Assembly (NCBI GenBank): GCA_002007465.1
Contig: LNAC01001944.1
Span: forward strand, 853 to 64,852
DNA: 64,000 bases
Direction of reading: 5' to 3'
Source: Ailurus styani
Lineage: Eukaryota > Chordata > Mammalia > Carnivora > Ailuridae
Shown here: positions 43,520 to 55,640 of the stretch, piece by piece
Numbering within the stretch: the stretch's first letter is position 1
Layout of the letters: the number at the start of each line of letters is the position of its first letter
Notes under the pieces: model-generated
Database searches by the model: none
Told to the model about the DNA's origin: nothing
The model's input: only the letters and a program-made list of their open reading frames with translations
Translations under genes and position numbers: made by a program

Positions 43520-46215
43520 ATAGACCTTTTAAAAATCATTAAGCAATGTCTCTGGCAATTTTCCTTCTAGTGGAATCTAGTTTGATCTTAATATAGCTAC
43601 TACAGTCTACTTTTGATTAGTATATTTATGGCATTTATTCCATTACTTTGCTATTCATATTTAAGGCAATAAATGATCTAATCTGATGGGATTTTTGTGA
43701 ACTATTTTATTTCTTTCTGTTTGTTCCTATGGTTTCCCTATCTTCATTTTTTCCTGTTTTCTTTTGGACTATTTGAATATTTTAATATTTCTCTCCAAAT
43801 TCTTAATTGAATTTTTGGCTGTATCTCATGGTATTACTTTTTTAGAAGTTATCCTAGCGACTAAAATATACATATCTTACCTTTTGCTATCTACTTAGAG
43901 TTAATATTTTATCACCTCCAAGAAAATATAGAAGCCTTATAATAAACTCCTTTAATTTCCTTTTTTATGTTATACTTGTCATTTGTAAGACATCTGTGTT
44001 CTTCAAACTACCTACCAGACAAAATATAGCAGAATAATAATTTTGATAGTCTTTCATATTTTAAAGCAATCAAAAGGGGAAAACAATCACCATGTATTTG
44101 CCCACATCTTTACCATTTCTTTTGTTTTTCCTTCATTCTTGAAATTTCAAGTTTCCCTGTGCTGTCATTTCCTTTTTGCCTAAAGAACTCTCTTTAGCAT
44201 TTCAACTGGAATAAGTTTTAGAGCAACATATTCTCTTAGTTTTCCTTCTTTTGGATTTTTTTTTTTGGTCTTTATTCCATGAAAGGTATTTTTATTGAAC
44301 AGCATTTTAGGTTGATAGTTCTTTTCTTTTTTGGACTGTAAAGGTATTGTTCCACTCTCTTTTGACCTCCATGGTTCCTGTTGAGACATCCACAGACATT
44401 TGAATCATTGGTCCTCTAATGTAATGTATTATTTTCTATATATGCATACCAATGTAGAGAAGAACATTTATTTTCAGCAATTTGATTATGATGCAGTCTA
44501 TCATGTTTTCTTTGAGTCTGTCCTGTTTGGCATTTGCTGGCCTTTACAAACCTATTCCCTTATGTCTTTCACTATATTTGGGAAGTTTTCAGCCATTATT
44601 AATGCAAATACATATATATTTTATTTGTAGCAATCTTTTTGGGGAACTGCAGTGATATGAATATTAGATCTTTTGCTATTTCTCATAGATTCCTGAGGCT
44701 GTATTATCATTTTACATAAATATTTTTTTCTCGTTGATTTTTAGATTGGATTATTTCCATTGTTCTGTCATCAAGCACACTTGATTCTTTTTTCTGACTT
44801 CTTCATTACTCTATTGATATCATTCAGTGGATTTTTAAAGTTTCAGATCTTTTACTTTTCAGTTCTAAATTTTCTGTTTCTTTCTTTTTTATAGTTTTTC
44901 TTTCTCTAGTGAGAACTTCTCTCTTTCCAAGTCATTTCTAGAGTGTTTATTTTTATCACATAGATTATGCTCAGAATAGCTGATTTAACGTTTTATCTAG
45001 ATTATCTGAGGGTTAGCACCTGTTCACCATCTGTTTTAATTTGTCACCTATTCCTGCTTCTTTGTATTCCAGTTTGTTTTTAGTTATATCCTAGACATTT
45101 TGCATGTCAAGTTCTGAGCCCTACTAAAATCCTCTGACAAATGATTTTTTTGTTTATTTTGGCCATCAGTCGTTAAAGTTAGATTCCAGCAGCAAGTTCT
45201 AGCTACACTCAATATCTGTTTAGTTGAATCCTTTTTTATGCTGTTTCAGATCTGCTCTCTGTGTGTGCTCCTCAGAGGTCTAAGTTTGGGAATTGGATGT
45301 TGGTTTATATAGATGTTTAATTCTCACCGCCTTGTCTATGTTTCTTTGTGTCATTTCCGTGCACAGCCTGTTTGGCACTGAGAGTCTGGGACTTGTGTTG
45401 GTTCATGCACAGAATTAAGCAAACTGCTTTCCAGCTTTCTCCTCTGAAGAACCTACCTCCCACCTACCAGCATACATGGCATCTCTTTTTCCAGTTTTAC
45501 TGGTGAGAAAAGTGGGTTTTTTCACTAGTGTTAGCCTCCTGCTGCATCACACAGATCTTCGTGACTGCGGTAGCCCTGAGGGAGAAGTGGCAAGAGAAGA
45601 AAGAGATAAAAGTAACAGCTTTCATTCACACTCTTTATACACAGGGCACATTTTCTGAGTTCCTCTGGACATTTTCATTTTCTTTCTTTTGGGGTTTTAG
45701 ATTACCAGACTGATGCTGCAAGGCTGAAGTTTGATTACTAGGACTGCCCATTGGCAGGGCAGGGCGGCGGGGGAGAGAAACATAATGAAGCTTCTCTCCA
45801 CACTCTTCAGCTCACAGGGGGAGCCTTTTCTGGTCCTTTGGCTAGAAGCCAGGAGCTTCTCTCTGATATTTTGCTCTGTGCGAGTGCTGTACTCTTCCAT
45901 AACTAGGGCCTCGTTCAGTCCAGGCTGATAGACAAAGGAGGGAAACAAATATGGAGAATCATCCCCCTCATGGCTCCCTTTTCACTTCGATCACCCCCGC
46001 TATTATTTCTTTTTCACTGTCCTCCGATAATTTTTAACAGTTTTTATTTTAATTTCAGTTAGTTAACATACAGTGTTATATTAGTTTCAGGTATACAATA
46101 GAGTGAATCAACAACTCCATACATCAGAGAGTTAATTTTTAAATTCTGTCTGGAGTTTTTCATTGTAATCAGTTGGAAAAATACTCTGAGGGCACTTAAT
46201 CCATCTCGGACTGCA
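43520..46215 (-). mobile_element. Old LINE-1 segment (L1M class)
   Basis: T-rich antisense L1 text in order: TCAGCAATTTGATTATGATG, GGAAGTTTTCAGCCATTATT, TTTTCAGTTCTAAATTTTCT, TTATATCCTAGACATTTTGC, GATATTTTGCTCTGTGCGAG and CTGATAGACAAAGGAGGGAA. A younger L1 end is inserted at 46028-46135. The overlapping 83-, 65- and 69-codon frames are L1 shadows. It may belong to the same element as 42060-42885. Confidence 0.65.
46028..46135 (-). mobile_element. Carnivore LINE-1 3' end
   Basis: ATTTCAGTTAGTTAACATAC, AGTGTTATATTAGTTTCAGG and AACAACTCCATACATCAG: antisense carnivore L1 terminus, less diverged than the L1 around it. Confidence 0.8.
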
Positions 46216-46269
46216 CTAAGGATGGTGACTAATATTTTTGATCCTGATTTCCTCACTTTCTTCTTCAAG

Positions 46270-46490
46270 AGGTAGCAGAGTGTGGTGGATATAAGGAGGT
46301 TCTAGGACTAGAAAACCTGGCTTTGAATTATGGAGCCACCACCAACTGTAAAGGGGAACTAAGCCTTTTCAAAAATTGTGAACAGTAGTCACTTATTTAT
46401 AGTTATTTGTGGATTAGCAAAGGTAATATATAAAAAGTGATTAGAATAGTAGCTGACACTCAGGTGTTGCACAATTAATTCTACAAGGCA
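46270..46490 (+). mobile_element. MIR SINE
   Basis: GGTAGCAGAGTGTGGTGGAT, GAAAACCTGGCTTTGAATTA, AATATATAAAAAGTGATTAG and AATAGTAGCTGACACTCAGG: sense MIR, diverged centre. Confidence 0.65.
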
Positions 46491-46571
46491 CCGTTTCAGT
46501 GAATGGTGAGCCTGAAGTTATGCAGGGTGGTGGGGTCTCCTGAGGCAGCTGTCATCTTCTTCATCTTTATC

Positions 46572-46572
46572 T

Positions 46573-46610
<38 letters not shown>

Positions 46611-46611
46611 T
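46572..46611 (+). repeat. (ATC)n trinucleotide microsatellite
   Basis: 40 nt of uninterrupted ATC units. Confidence 0.97.
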
Positions 46612-46619
46612 ACCATCCC

Positions 46620-47285
46620 TTCTTCTCTTAATTCCTGTGTTGTTTCACACTTCTAACTGAAAACCAAACCTATCCTTATTTATGTTTTTAAACAACTGTC
46701 CTTTTGAGTAGAAGGTAAAGATCACTTTCAAAATAATACATAAACATTCTTCAGCAAGACTGATGCTTCTTACAAACTTATGCTCAACTGGCTCAATCAC
46801 TAGCGAAAGAGAAAGAAATATTCTGGTTCTCCTCTTGATCGGAGGCCCCCTGCCCTGTTGCTGAAGCAGGACACTCTTCCGTAATATTGCCTTCTAAGGC
46901 GTGCTGCCTCTCATTGGTGACTCTTTTCACTTCCTAATGTGACTTAGCACCAATCTTCCATATGCTTGAGCTGAGTCTCTTAGGAGGATTTAAATGCAGT
47001 TTTCCCCAGGAGACTTTTATACCCAAAACATAATTACACATTGATCTGGTCACAAATCCTTATGTCAGTACTCATTTCCATCTCAGATTCTTTGAAAACC
47101 CAAGAGAATATCACAGAGTTGTCAAATACAATGTTGATTTCTATTGGGAGTTTTTCTTAGATTAGAGAATGGAGGAATTTTAAATGTCTAATTTGAAAGA
47201 TGTTTAAAATTTTTTGATCTTCAGGAAATGTTTGTGTACCCATTGTCTTATAATGATTCCTTCCTTTATGCTCCAAAATTGCATT
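46620..47285. other. Unassigned sequence
   Basis: No repeat or exon recognised. Confidence 0.45.
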
Positions 47286-47289
47286 ATGG

Positions 47290-47470
47290 GTACAAATGCA
47301 AGTTTAAGAATCCTGGATTTGAATGCTTACTTTGCCAGTTACTAGGCACGACTTATCCTTTTTGTACCCCAGTTGACTCATCCAAAAAATAGGGATGGTA
47401 TATTACTTTCCTTATAAGGTGGTTAGGTTAATAACAATTTATTTACAGGGCTTAGAATAGCCTGTATAAA
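47290..47470 (+). mobile_element. MIR SINE
   Basis: ATCCTGGATTTGAATGCTTA, CACGACTTATCCTTTTTGTA, ACTCATCCAAAAAATAGGGA and TTACAGGGCTTAGAATAGCC: sense MIR. Confidence 0.7.
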
Positions 47471-47549
47471 TATGTGTAACTTTATTCCTATTTATGAGGA
47501 AACTAAAGCACAGAGAGGTTAAGAATTGTTAATCTCTATACTTCCATCC

Positions 47550-48572
47550 ATCTATTCATAAGCTGCAACTATAATGTTAATAAAATTTTCACTTTCTTGT
47601 TGTGGCATTGACCTTGGCAATTTTTAGCAATGCAGAAGATATGGCAAAGTGTCACCATATTAAATATTAACTTAATTCATCCCCTTCCTTACACGTGTCC
47701 TTAAAACAACAACAACAACAACAGCAACAACAAAACTACTGGGTAAAGGAAAAAATAAAGGGGGTACCAAACATTTGAACAAAGCAGAGTTTGCAGCTAC
47801 AACACATTTGAATAGGCAATGCTTGGAGAAATTGGAGCTGAACATCAGGAAGGCTAGTTTAATTAGTTATTTGTAAAGTCACTAAAAACTCTGGAGATCT
47901 TTTGTTAGCAAAAAAATGTAAGTGATGCTTTTAACAAAAGTTATGTTTCCTAAGATTTATTACCACAATATTCGCAATTCTAGTTATAACGCTTAGTTAG
48001 CCACGGATTCTGGGTAAAATAAATATTGTACAGAAAACACTCACCATTTCCTTGCTGGATCATGTTATTTAGGATCTTATTCTCATCTTTTAAAGGTATC
48101 CTACAGATAGGTTCTATTTCTTCTTTCTTCTTAGGTGTAGCTTTGCTGGAAATGTGGTCAAGGGATTGAAAAGCATAAAAACAGCAGGGATGACGTGAAC
48201 TTCTGCCACTGAATTACTCCCCTTCCCCCCACTCCCCCACCCCCACTCCTTCCAGCATGTAAGCAGAACCTGAATGAGGCTGCAGAAGGAAATTGCTCTT
48301 TTACTTATATTGAGATGCTTCTATGCTTGTTAACAGTTTACAGACAGTCCTGAGACTCTTAAGCTTTATTATTCTTCAATTTTAACCTGTTGAGTATTTG
48401 TGTTAAGCAAAACTGCCTGGTCTCTTACCAAGATGTACTTTAAAAAAATGTGCCACTTTTCACATCTGGAAAATTTTCATTGTGGTCAGGTGTTATTGAC
48501 TTAATAAACCAAGTCATGAGAACTCTTGGAATTTTCACCAACTAAATAGTGTTATTTAGTACTGGTTGTGAC
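47550..48572. other. Unassigned sequence with (AAC)n
   Basis: (AAC)n with one interruption at 47705-47733, and a C-rich run (CCCCCACTCCCCCACCCCC) at 48227-48245 that could form an i-motif/G4 but has short loops in only part. Nothing else recognised. Confidence 0.45.
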
Positions 48573-48574
48573 CC

Positions 48575-48966
48575 ATGAACTGTGCCGAGTGTTTTGTGGG
48601 CTCATTTATTCTCACGATATACCTAAGGGGTAGATTTTTTGTCTTGTTTTGTTTTTAGAGAGAGGAAGAGAGAGAGCACAAGCAGGGGGAGCAGCAGAGG
48701 GAGAGGGAGAAGCAGACTCCCTGCTGAGCAGGGAGACTGATGTGGGACTTGATCCCAGGACCCAGGGGTCATGACCTGAGCTGAAGGCAGATGCTCAACT
48801 GACTGAGCTACCCAGGTGCCCGAGGTAGGTGTTATTATTATTATTATTATTCCCACTTACAGGTGAGGGAACCAAAGGAAGAGGGGCTGAGTAACTGAGG
48901 ACACCCAGCTAAGAAGTGACCTGCAACAAACTGAACCCTAATGTCTGTGACTCTAAAGCCTGGGCT
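48575..48966 (-). mobile_element. MIR SINE split by a Can-SINE
   Basis: Left part CTGTGCCGAGTGTTTTGTGG, CATTTATTCTCACGATATAC; right part GAGGTAGGTGTTATTATTAT, TACAGGTGAGGGAACCAAAG, ACACCCAGCTAAGAAGTGAC. Together they give the antisense MIR order with the SINE in the middle. Confidence 0.75.
48650..48821 (-). mobile_element. Can-SINE inside a MIR
   Basis: AGAGAGGAAGAGAGAGAGCA, ACTCCCTGCTGAGCAGGGAG, GGGGTCATGACCTGAGCTGA and head TGAGCTACCCAGGTGCCC. Confidence 0.92.
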
Positions 48967-48969
48967 CAA

Positions 48970-49590
48970 TTTTTCAGTTCTGCATCACCCCCATCCCTGC
49001 TTCCATTTAGTTGGTTAACTCATGTGAAAATATACATTATGAGTCACCTTTTATGCATCTGACATAAGAACCTTGTGATAGGATATGTAGACAGGTGACA
49101 TTGCTTTATGTTTTTCCTTCTATGAAATTTTCCTACTTATGCCTATAAATAACCTTGGAACAAAGTCTTTATGCATAAAACATTTAATGAATAATTGATA
49201 TGATATACAGGTAAATCCCAATGTTACCTATGGGGTCAGAACATTTTAGTTATTTTTGAGAGTCTGAGGAAAATTAATTTTTCGACAAAATTTCCCTGAT
49301 CCAGGTACAGGTGTCCCAATCATTATGCTGTCTTGGAGGCACATGTCTCTGCCTGGCAACCGGCAGTTTGCTGGTACTGTTATTCTCTGCCTGATCTGAA
49401 GATTAAACTGGTACAATACACCTAAATGTAATTCCAATGGGTACTGTTCAATGTTCCTTTAGATTTGAAGGTCATGGGATTGTCAATGCCCAGTTATGAG
49501 CTTGCCCAGTTATGAGACTCCCAGTCTCTGGCATCCTCTGCAGGCAGTATTTAGGTCTGGAAAACTGAGCCTATATAGCCTTACAGGTCC
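48970..49590. other. Unassigned sequence
   Basis: No repeat recognised. The 63-codon minus frame at 49246-49437 has no known motif. Confidence 0.45.
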
Positions 49591-49662
49591 TGTGTGTGTT
49601 TGTGTGTGTGTGTGTGTGTGTGTATGTGTGTGTGCGTGTGCACGCATGCACACACACGTATA
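49591..49662 (+). repeat. (TG)n-based Z-DNA-prone tract
   Basis: From 49601 to 49662 pyrimidine and purine alternate without exception for 62 nt, including the GC-containing core GTGCGTGTGCACGCATGCAC. The TT at 49600-49601 is the only break to the left. Confidence 0.95.
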
Positions 49663-49989
49663 ATTTTAATCATATTGTTCAAGGACTTTAGAAATTGTCT
49701 GCTCATTTATATTATAGAGGCCTTTTGAAAATTCAGTCAGTACTGTGTTTTATCAGGAACCCATTGTATTTAGCTTTATACCTGCTGAACAAAATAAAAG
49801 GCAAAGTAAAATACTTTTGCCCATATGAGGCATTGAATTTCAAAAGGGATTTTAGAGCACGGGTTTTGCATAATATTGATTAATCATCTTCTGTTGTGCT
49901 GTTCTGTGTCACAAAATACATAAAATAACAGACATAGATAACCATGCAGGGAAACAATTTCTAAAGACATACACATATTTATTTGCCAA

Positions 49990-50170
49990 CTTATTCATTC
50001 ACTCATTTCATTCTTCAACAAAATATTGAGCTCAAATTGGGTAACGGTGAGCTAGTTACCAGTGATAAAAAGATAAATAAGACAATATACTAGACTTTGA
50101 AGAGATTATGATTTCATAGGAGACCAGATATGTAAGGAAACAATTACAGTGGGGTGTGATTAGTTATAAT
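49990..50170 (-). mobile_element. LINE-2 3' end
   Basis: TTATTCATTCACTCATTTCA, AAATATTGAGCTCAAATTGG, GTGATAAAAAGATAAATAAG and AGAGATTATGATTTCATAGG: antisense L2 terminus. Confidence 0.65.
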
Positions 50171-50189
50171 GCCTGTCTGTACAAGATAC

Positions 50190-50980
50190 ATATGGCAACA
50201 TTTTCCCCTGTCAGGATGAATATTTCATAAGTATCATTTTCAATGGTGGCATAATACACTTTTACGTAAATATTTCATCATAGACCTGACCATTTCTAAA
50301 CTTGTGAAAACTTATGTTTATATCCTCATATTTTAACTGTAATAAATGATGCCCCAGTGAACATTTTTGGTTTTTTTTTCTATATTCTCCTTTGCATAGA
50401 TAATTGGAATAGTTATTGCTGAGTCAGTGGGTATCGAAATTTTAAGCCTCATGATATATATCTTAAATTGTTTTATTTTTTTAAACATTTTATTTATTTA
50501 TTTGACAGAGAGACAGCAATAGAGGGAACACAGCCAGAGGGAGAGGGAGAGGGAGAAGGAGAGAGAGAAGTAGGCATCCCACTGAGCAGGGATCCCGATG
50601 TGGGGCTCGATTCCAGGACTGGGATCATGACCTGAGCTGAAGCCAGGTGCTTAATGACTGAGCCACCCAGGTGTCCCTCTTAAATTGTTTTAAATGTTAT
50701 GAATTTATACCCTCCTATAATAAATCTGCCTATTTTGCTGAATCCTGGACCAACACAATACAGTTATTATATATATTACCTCTTATATTTTGGTCTGGAA
50801 AAGTCCTTGCAAATTAGGTAAATGAAAATAGTATTTCATATTGATTTCTATTTCTGGGATTATTGGAATTTTCATTTTTTTGTTATATAACTATATTTTT
50901 TTGTTGTTGAATTGTCTGTCTGTCCTTTGCTCTAGTATCTGTCAAAGCATTGGTACTTTTCTTATTGATTGCATGATTCT
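50190..50980 (-). mobile_element. Old LINE-1 fragment split by a SINE
   Basis: AATAAATGATGCCCCAGTGA, TTATTGCTGAGTCAGTGGGT and, beyond the SINE, CTGGGATTATTGGAATTTTC with TTGTCTGTCTGTCCTTTGCT follow antisense L1M ORF2-end text. Confidence 0.6.
50476..50677 (-). mobile_element. Can-SINE with perfect target duplication
   Basis: TCTTAAATTGTTTTA at 50461-50475 and 50678-50692, 15 of 15. Body from TTTTTAAACATTTTATTTAT to TGAGCCACCCAGGTGTCCC. Confidence 0.95.
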
Positions 50981-50984
50981 TTAC

Positions 50985-51428
50985 ACATTGACAATATTAA
51001 ACTTTGACCATCATATGTTCTTCAGATGTGTTTTTATTTTCTATGAACCCCCACAAACAAAACCACACAAAGCAAAATATTTATTTCATCCCTTAACTGT
51101 GCCAAGAATACAGAGTAAAAATAAGGCACATATCAGCACACAGTCTTTTTGGGAGAGGGCAAACCTCATCACTAACCACATTAAAATGTAATATACTCAT
51201 GAGAAAATTATGAACAGTGTTCTGAAAGAGCAAATAAAGGATCATACTCGAGTGTGTTACAAATATGCTTTTTATGCTCAACCTTCATTTAAATTTGGCT
51301 CACATACTTCACCATATCTGGATGGTGTCCTTTGTGTCCAAAAGTGTGAGATTCTAAGGAGGGTTCTTCATATTTGAATAAGGCTCAATTTTTGTCTAAC
51401 CAACATATGAACCCTCTTTTGTGTTTGG
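50985..51428. other. Unassigned sequence
   Basis: No repeat recognised; short minus-strand frame at 51093-51281 without motif. Confidence 0.4.
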
Positions 51429-51443
51429 AGAATCCCCCTAATT

Positions 51444-51649
51444 TTTTTTAAGATTTTATTTATTTATTTGAGAGAGTGAGAGAGAGAAAACGAGTGGGGA
51501 GGGGCAGAAGGAGAGGGAGAAAGAATCCGAAGCAGACTCCGCACTGAGCACAGAGCCCTTTGCGGGACTCAGTCCCACAACCAGAAGATCATGACCTGAG
51601 CCAAAACCAAGAGTTGGGTGCTTACCCAACGGAGCCACCCAAGCACCCT
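51444..51649 (-). mobile_element. Can-SINE
   Basis: TTTTAAGATTTTATTTATTT through GGAGCCACCCAAGCACCCT. Flanks AGAATCCCCCTA (51429-51440) and AGAAATCCCCTA (51651-51662) are the target duplication. Confidence 0.93.
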
Positions 51650-51736
51650 GAGAAATCCCCTATTTTTAAGTTTGGGGTTAGGTGGGAAGGGAAGTGTATA
51701 ATTCCCATTCCATAACCTCCTTATCTTAATTTATAA

Positions 51737-51886
51737 TTGAGTTGCGTCTTCCCCTCCAAGCCTGGCTCCCACGGCCTCTTCTCCCAGGAAGCTGGGCTAG
51801 TGGAGAAGTTCTTTTTGCAACAAGAGCCACAGTGGCCCTACAGCACCCTCAGAACAGGTGGCACGTCCATCAAAACCATGGAATAG
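51737..51886 (+). other. Short GC-rich open frame, coding status unknown
   Basis: Open for 49 codons between TAA at 51734 and TAG at 51884 with no ATG at its start. The peptide is protein-like (it includes EAGLVEKFFLQQEPQWPYST and LRTGGTSIKTME before the stop). TTCTCCCAG/GAA at 51787/51788 is acceptor-like and AACAG/GTGGCA at 51857 a weak donor. It is clearly GC-richer than its neighbours. No family recognised; a retrocopy fragment, an exon or chance are all possible. Confidence 0.2.
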
Positions 51887-51889
51887 CCC

Positions 51890-54265
51890 ACGCTGTAGAA
51901 TCCTGGGATCCTGGGTGGTCACAGCAGGTTCTGTGGCACTGTTTGAGCTCCAGTTCACGTGTCAGGGCTTTTTCTTTCTTTCCCTTTTTCCTCATCCAGG
52001 TTCTCTTGATAATTCTATAAGGTGCCCAATAGCCTTTACATAAGTTTTTTTTTTCTTTTTTAAATTTAAATCAAGTATTGGTGTTTGTTGCTTGCAGTTA
52101 AGCATCTTGCCCAGATAGGTATTTTTGCTAGCTTAATAAACATATGAAGCAGACACGACTCAGAAGACTAGCCCAATTTAGAGTCTCAGTAGCTTGTTCG
52201 GACCTGTTTTCCAGAGATGACAAGTGAGGTCTAGAGGAAACTAGCTAGCAACCCAAAGCTCCCCTGTGGCCACATGCAGTGGCAGAGGTAGGGCTAGAAC
52301 CCTTGTCTCTTAACAACAGATAGTCTCCTCTTTGAGCTTTTCCTCAGTCCTGCCACATTGATTCATTCCTATGTTTCTCGGACCGGTCCCTGTTTGCCTA
52401 AATCACATCAATTAGATCAGATCGTGTTCTTCTTGGGACAGGTCCTTTGTCCTCTCCTAACCCCCACTGTCCTGTATAGGGTAGGAGACACCTGCAGAAG
52501 TGAAGCTCAATGGAGTGTATGAAAAATAAGTATGTCAAAGGACATTTGATTTAATTCAATTAATCAAATATATTATATATTATAATAGACTGCAAAGCTA
52601 AGACATCACTCTCTATTCAAGATGTAGATATATACAGAGAGAGACAGAGACAGAGAGATTCTCTCTCCCCCCACCTCCTCTCTTTCTCTCTCTCTGCATA
52701 TGTATATGGTTGACCTATCTATTATTTATCAATCTGTTATTTATCTATGTAGCAGAGACAAAGAAGTCTTACATAGAAGGCAGATGATAAGTGAAGCCAT
52801 TCGACTTTTTTTCTCTAATTTAATAAACTTCATACTGGTTAGTTCATTAGAAGGTAGTGAGTTACGTGAATTCCTTTACATTCCCTTTTGAAAAAAGTCA
52901 TTAAAAATGATTTCTGATGCTTTTAAGAAAAAAAATAATAAATCAGATTTTTAATCATGCTATAGCATTGATATATTCAACATTTCTGTCTGAAAGTAAC
53001 ATTAGCTCAATCCAACTCACCATTTGGGTAATAAGTCAAACTGAGAGAAGGAGTACTAAGGTTAATTACACACTTTCTCTACAGCTCTATAATTGCTTCA
53101 TTCATTTTAATTTTGCATGCCTAGGTAAGCTTCCGGCAGTTTGAATCCCATGGCCTCCTACTGTGTGTCAGAAATTGCTCATACTTCTCTGACTCCCCCT
53201 AGAGAAGCCAGCCCAAGATTGGAGCCAGGTAGGCACACCAGGACACCGTGCATACTTCCTTGATTAATATGAAAGCAAAAAGCACTTGGGAATGCCTTGC
53301 TCTGACAGAGTTCTTTCTGGGCACCTGTCCTTTTGTGGTTATGAAGATGCCTAGGTGACTTTATTACAGATTTCAGTATTCCTATTATCTGAACACGTCA
53401 GAGTCATATGATTGGGAGATTGGGAGATTGGTTTGAAGTATATGCAAATTTCCTTATTGAGAAGTGAAACATTTTTATTTGGTTACCTTTGATGATTTTA
53501 ATATCCGGAATATACTTACATGGAATTCTAGTAATATATGCACGCAAATCTTCTTTACATTTATCCTGAGATCCACAATCTAAATATATATTAGTTTAAG
53601 TCTGGATCAGAGGTGATTTCATTTGAAGGAGCTCTAAGTGTTGCTTCTTGGTATGAAATTTCAGTATACAGAGGAAATACCCATTAATGGCTGTTAATGG
53701 CCCCTAACTGCACAGTGTTTAGAGCAACAGTCACTGCCTTGTTTTCAAGTGTAAACAGAAGATTATCCTTTCATATGTAAATTGGTATTTTCTGCCTGGA
53801 CATAGGTAGTCTTCAATTCGTGACATTCTGCAGTTCTCCTTCTTCCCAGGTCACCACATTATGCCTCAGTAGGCCACCGGGCAGTGTGCATATGAACTGA
53901 CTTCAGGCTGGTTGTTTCCAGAACATACAAGCAAGGGTTCATCTCTGTTCAGTTGATGCGTAACTGCTAAAAGCCAGGGGCAACAGCAGATTAATTCAAT
54001 GGTTCTTTCACTCCTGTCAGTTAAGAGGGAAAAGTTCTGTGTATACAAATGAGCTGTGTAAAGGGGAAGGGGAAGAAGGAAAAAAAAGGTACCCCAAATT
54101 GTCAGTCCCCTCAAAAAAGTGCCTATGTGTGACATTGCACCTCTAATACAATACCCAAAGTCATATTGGGCGATGGCAGCTTAATGAGATAAACACCTGG
54201 CTTCCAAAGATGGCCCCTGTGAAAGAATCAGTCCTTACCCGATTATGTAAAATGGGCACACAGCT
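51890..54265. other. Unassigned sequence
   Basis: About 2.4 kb. 52205-52335 weakly resembles an antisense MIR (AGATGACAAGTGAGGTCTAG, GGTAGGGCTAGAACCCTTGT). A GAGA/CTCT stretch lies at 52635-52700. The 89-codon minus frame at 53866-54135 has no recognised motif. Otherwise nothing supported. Confidence 0.45.
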
Positions 54266-54269
54266 GTGG

Positions 54270-54500
54270 CTGTGAGTGCAGGGTTTGGAGTCAGACTGCC
54301 TGGGATAGAACCCTTTGCTCCACCGTTACCTTTCTGTGACCTTGAGCAAGTCATTTAAGCATTCCGGGCCACTCGAAGTCATTACGGGACTCTTATTGCA
54401 CCTAACTCACAGACTGGTTGTTGAAATTAGATCATGGTAATCCATATCAGTCCTCCGAAAAGAACCTTGTCCAGTAAATGCTGGTTATTATTCTCCTTGA
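54270..54500 (+). mobile_element. MIR SINE, near full length
   Basis: GGTTTGGAGTCAGACTGCCT, GTGACCTTGAGCAAGTCATT, TTGCACCTAACTCACAGACT and AACCTTGTCCAGTAAATGCT: sense MIR, among the best preserved here. Confidence 0.88.
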
Positions 54501-54559
54501 AATAAACAAATCTTGAGATGGAAGCAACAGAGTTGTGGTTAAGTTTCCTATCTGTCCTT

Positions 54560-54725
54560 CCTCTGTGGTATATTGGAAGGAGACTGGAACTCCGGTTTGA
54601 ATCCCACTTTCTTTGCCTATTTACTTATGAGCTGTGTGAATGAGACTAAGTTCCTTGACCTCTCTTAGCATCATTGCTCTCCTTTTAACTAGAGTGCTGA
54701 TCCTACTTTTCTCAGTATGTTCATG
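54560..54725 (+). mobile_element. MIR SINE
   Basis: GGAACTCCGGTTTGAATCCC, TTATGAGCTGTGTGAATGAG and AAGTTCCTTGACCTCTCTTA: sense MIR, 3' part lost. Confidence 0.75.
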
Positions 54726-54877
54726 CAAAGTCCAATTTAGATGATATATTAAGTGTTAATAGGCCAAAATGGCGACTCACAGATTTTTTTTTTTCCTCTC
54801 TGGATCAAAACCAACACAATTTGACATGAGGTTAGCACAATAAATTCCAAAGTTCTGTACCTTAAAAAAGTAGTCAG

Positions 54878-55061
54878 GGTGCCTGGGTGGCTCGGTGAGT
54901 TTAAAGCCTCTGCCTTCGGCTCAGGTCATGATCTCAGGGTCCTGGGATCGAGTCCTGCATCAGGCTCCCTGCTCAGTGTGGAGCCTGCTTCCTTCTCTCT
55001 CTCTGCCTGCCTCTCTGCCTACTTGTAATCTCTCTCAAATAAATAAAATCTTTAAAAAAAA
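54878..55061 (+). mobile_element. Young Can-SINE with perfect target duplication
   Basis: AAAAAAGTAGTCAG at 54864-54877 and 55056-55069, 14 of 14 (sharing As with the tail). Head GGTGCCTGGGTGGCTCGGTG; tail AAATAAATAAAATCTTTAAA. Confidence 0.95.
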
Positions 55062-55189
55062 GTAGTCAGATGTTTGTTAAATAAGAATTCTCAATGTACA
55101 AGATAAGCGTACAAACAGAATATGAGAGAAGTAAAATGATGTAGGGATGACCAAAACTTCTAATATCCAAATAGAATCACTTCTGACAC

Positions 55190-55640
55190 TGGCAAATACT
55201 ATTTTTCCAGATATTGTTCTGTCTGCCTATAAATATTTATATGTATATGTATAGATTGTTCTATAAATAGGTCCTAAAATACATGTTTTTCTGTAACTTG
55301 ATCCGCTGCCTTGAATGTATTGTGGCTATCTTTCTAATCAATTCCTACAGACCCACAGAATTATTTTTAATGACTGCATAGGATTCCATTTTAAATTTCG
55401 TACAGAATTGACTTAATCAGCATCAAGTTGATATTTAGGTCATTTCTAATTTGTCCCCCTGAAAACAGTGCTATAACACTGCACACATAAGTAACACCTG
55501 TGCACAAACATCTTTCTGCGCTTGAGCAATTTTCTACATATAAGTTCTGGCAAGCAGAATACTGCAAGGTAGACACAGTTTCTGTTTTGATGTAATTTCT
55601 TATCCTAATTGCTCATTTTCTTACATAATTAGTAAGAGCA
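55190..55640 (-). mobile_element. Old LINE-1 fragment
   Basis: TTTTTAATGACTGCATAGGA, TTCCATTTTAAATTTCGTAC, GATATTTAGGTCATTTCTAA and GAAAACAGTGCTATAACACT follow antisense L1M text (ttaatggctgcatagtattccat). Confidence 0.65.

Noticed and set aside
46028..46268. 69-codon minus-strand frame
   Set aside because: Covers a carnivore L1 3' end and flanking old L1 sequence.
54878..54950. tRNA-like heads of Can-SINEs as tRNA genes
   Set aside because: The heads derive from tRNA-Lys but are diverged and part of repeated elements; none folds as an intact tRNA with surrounding unique DNA.
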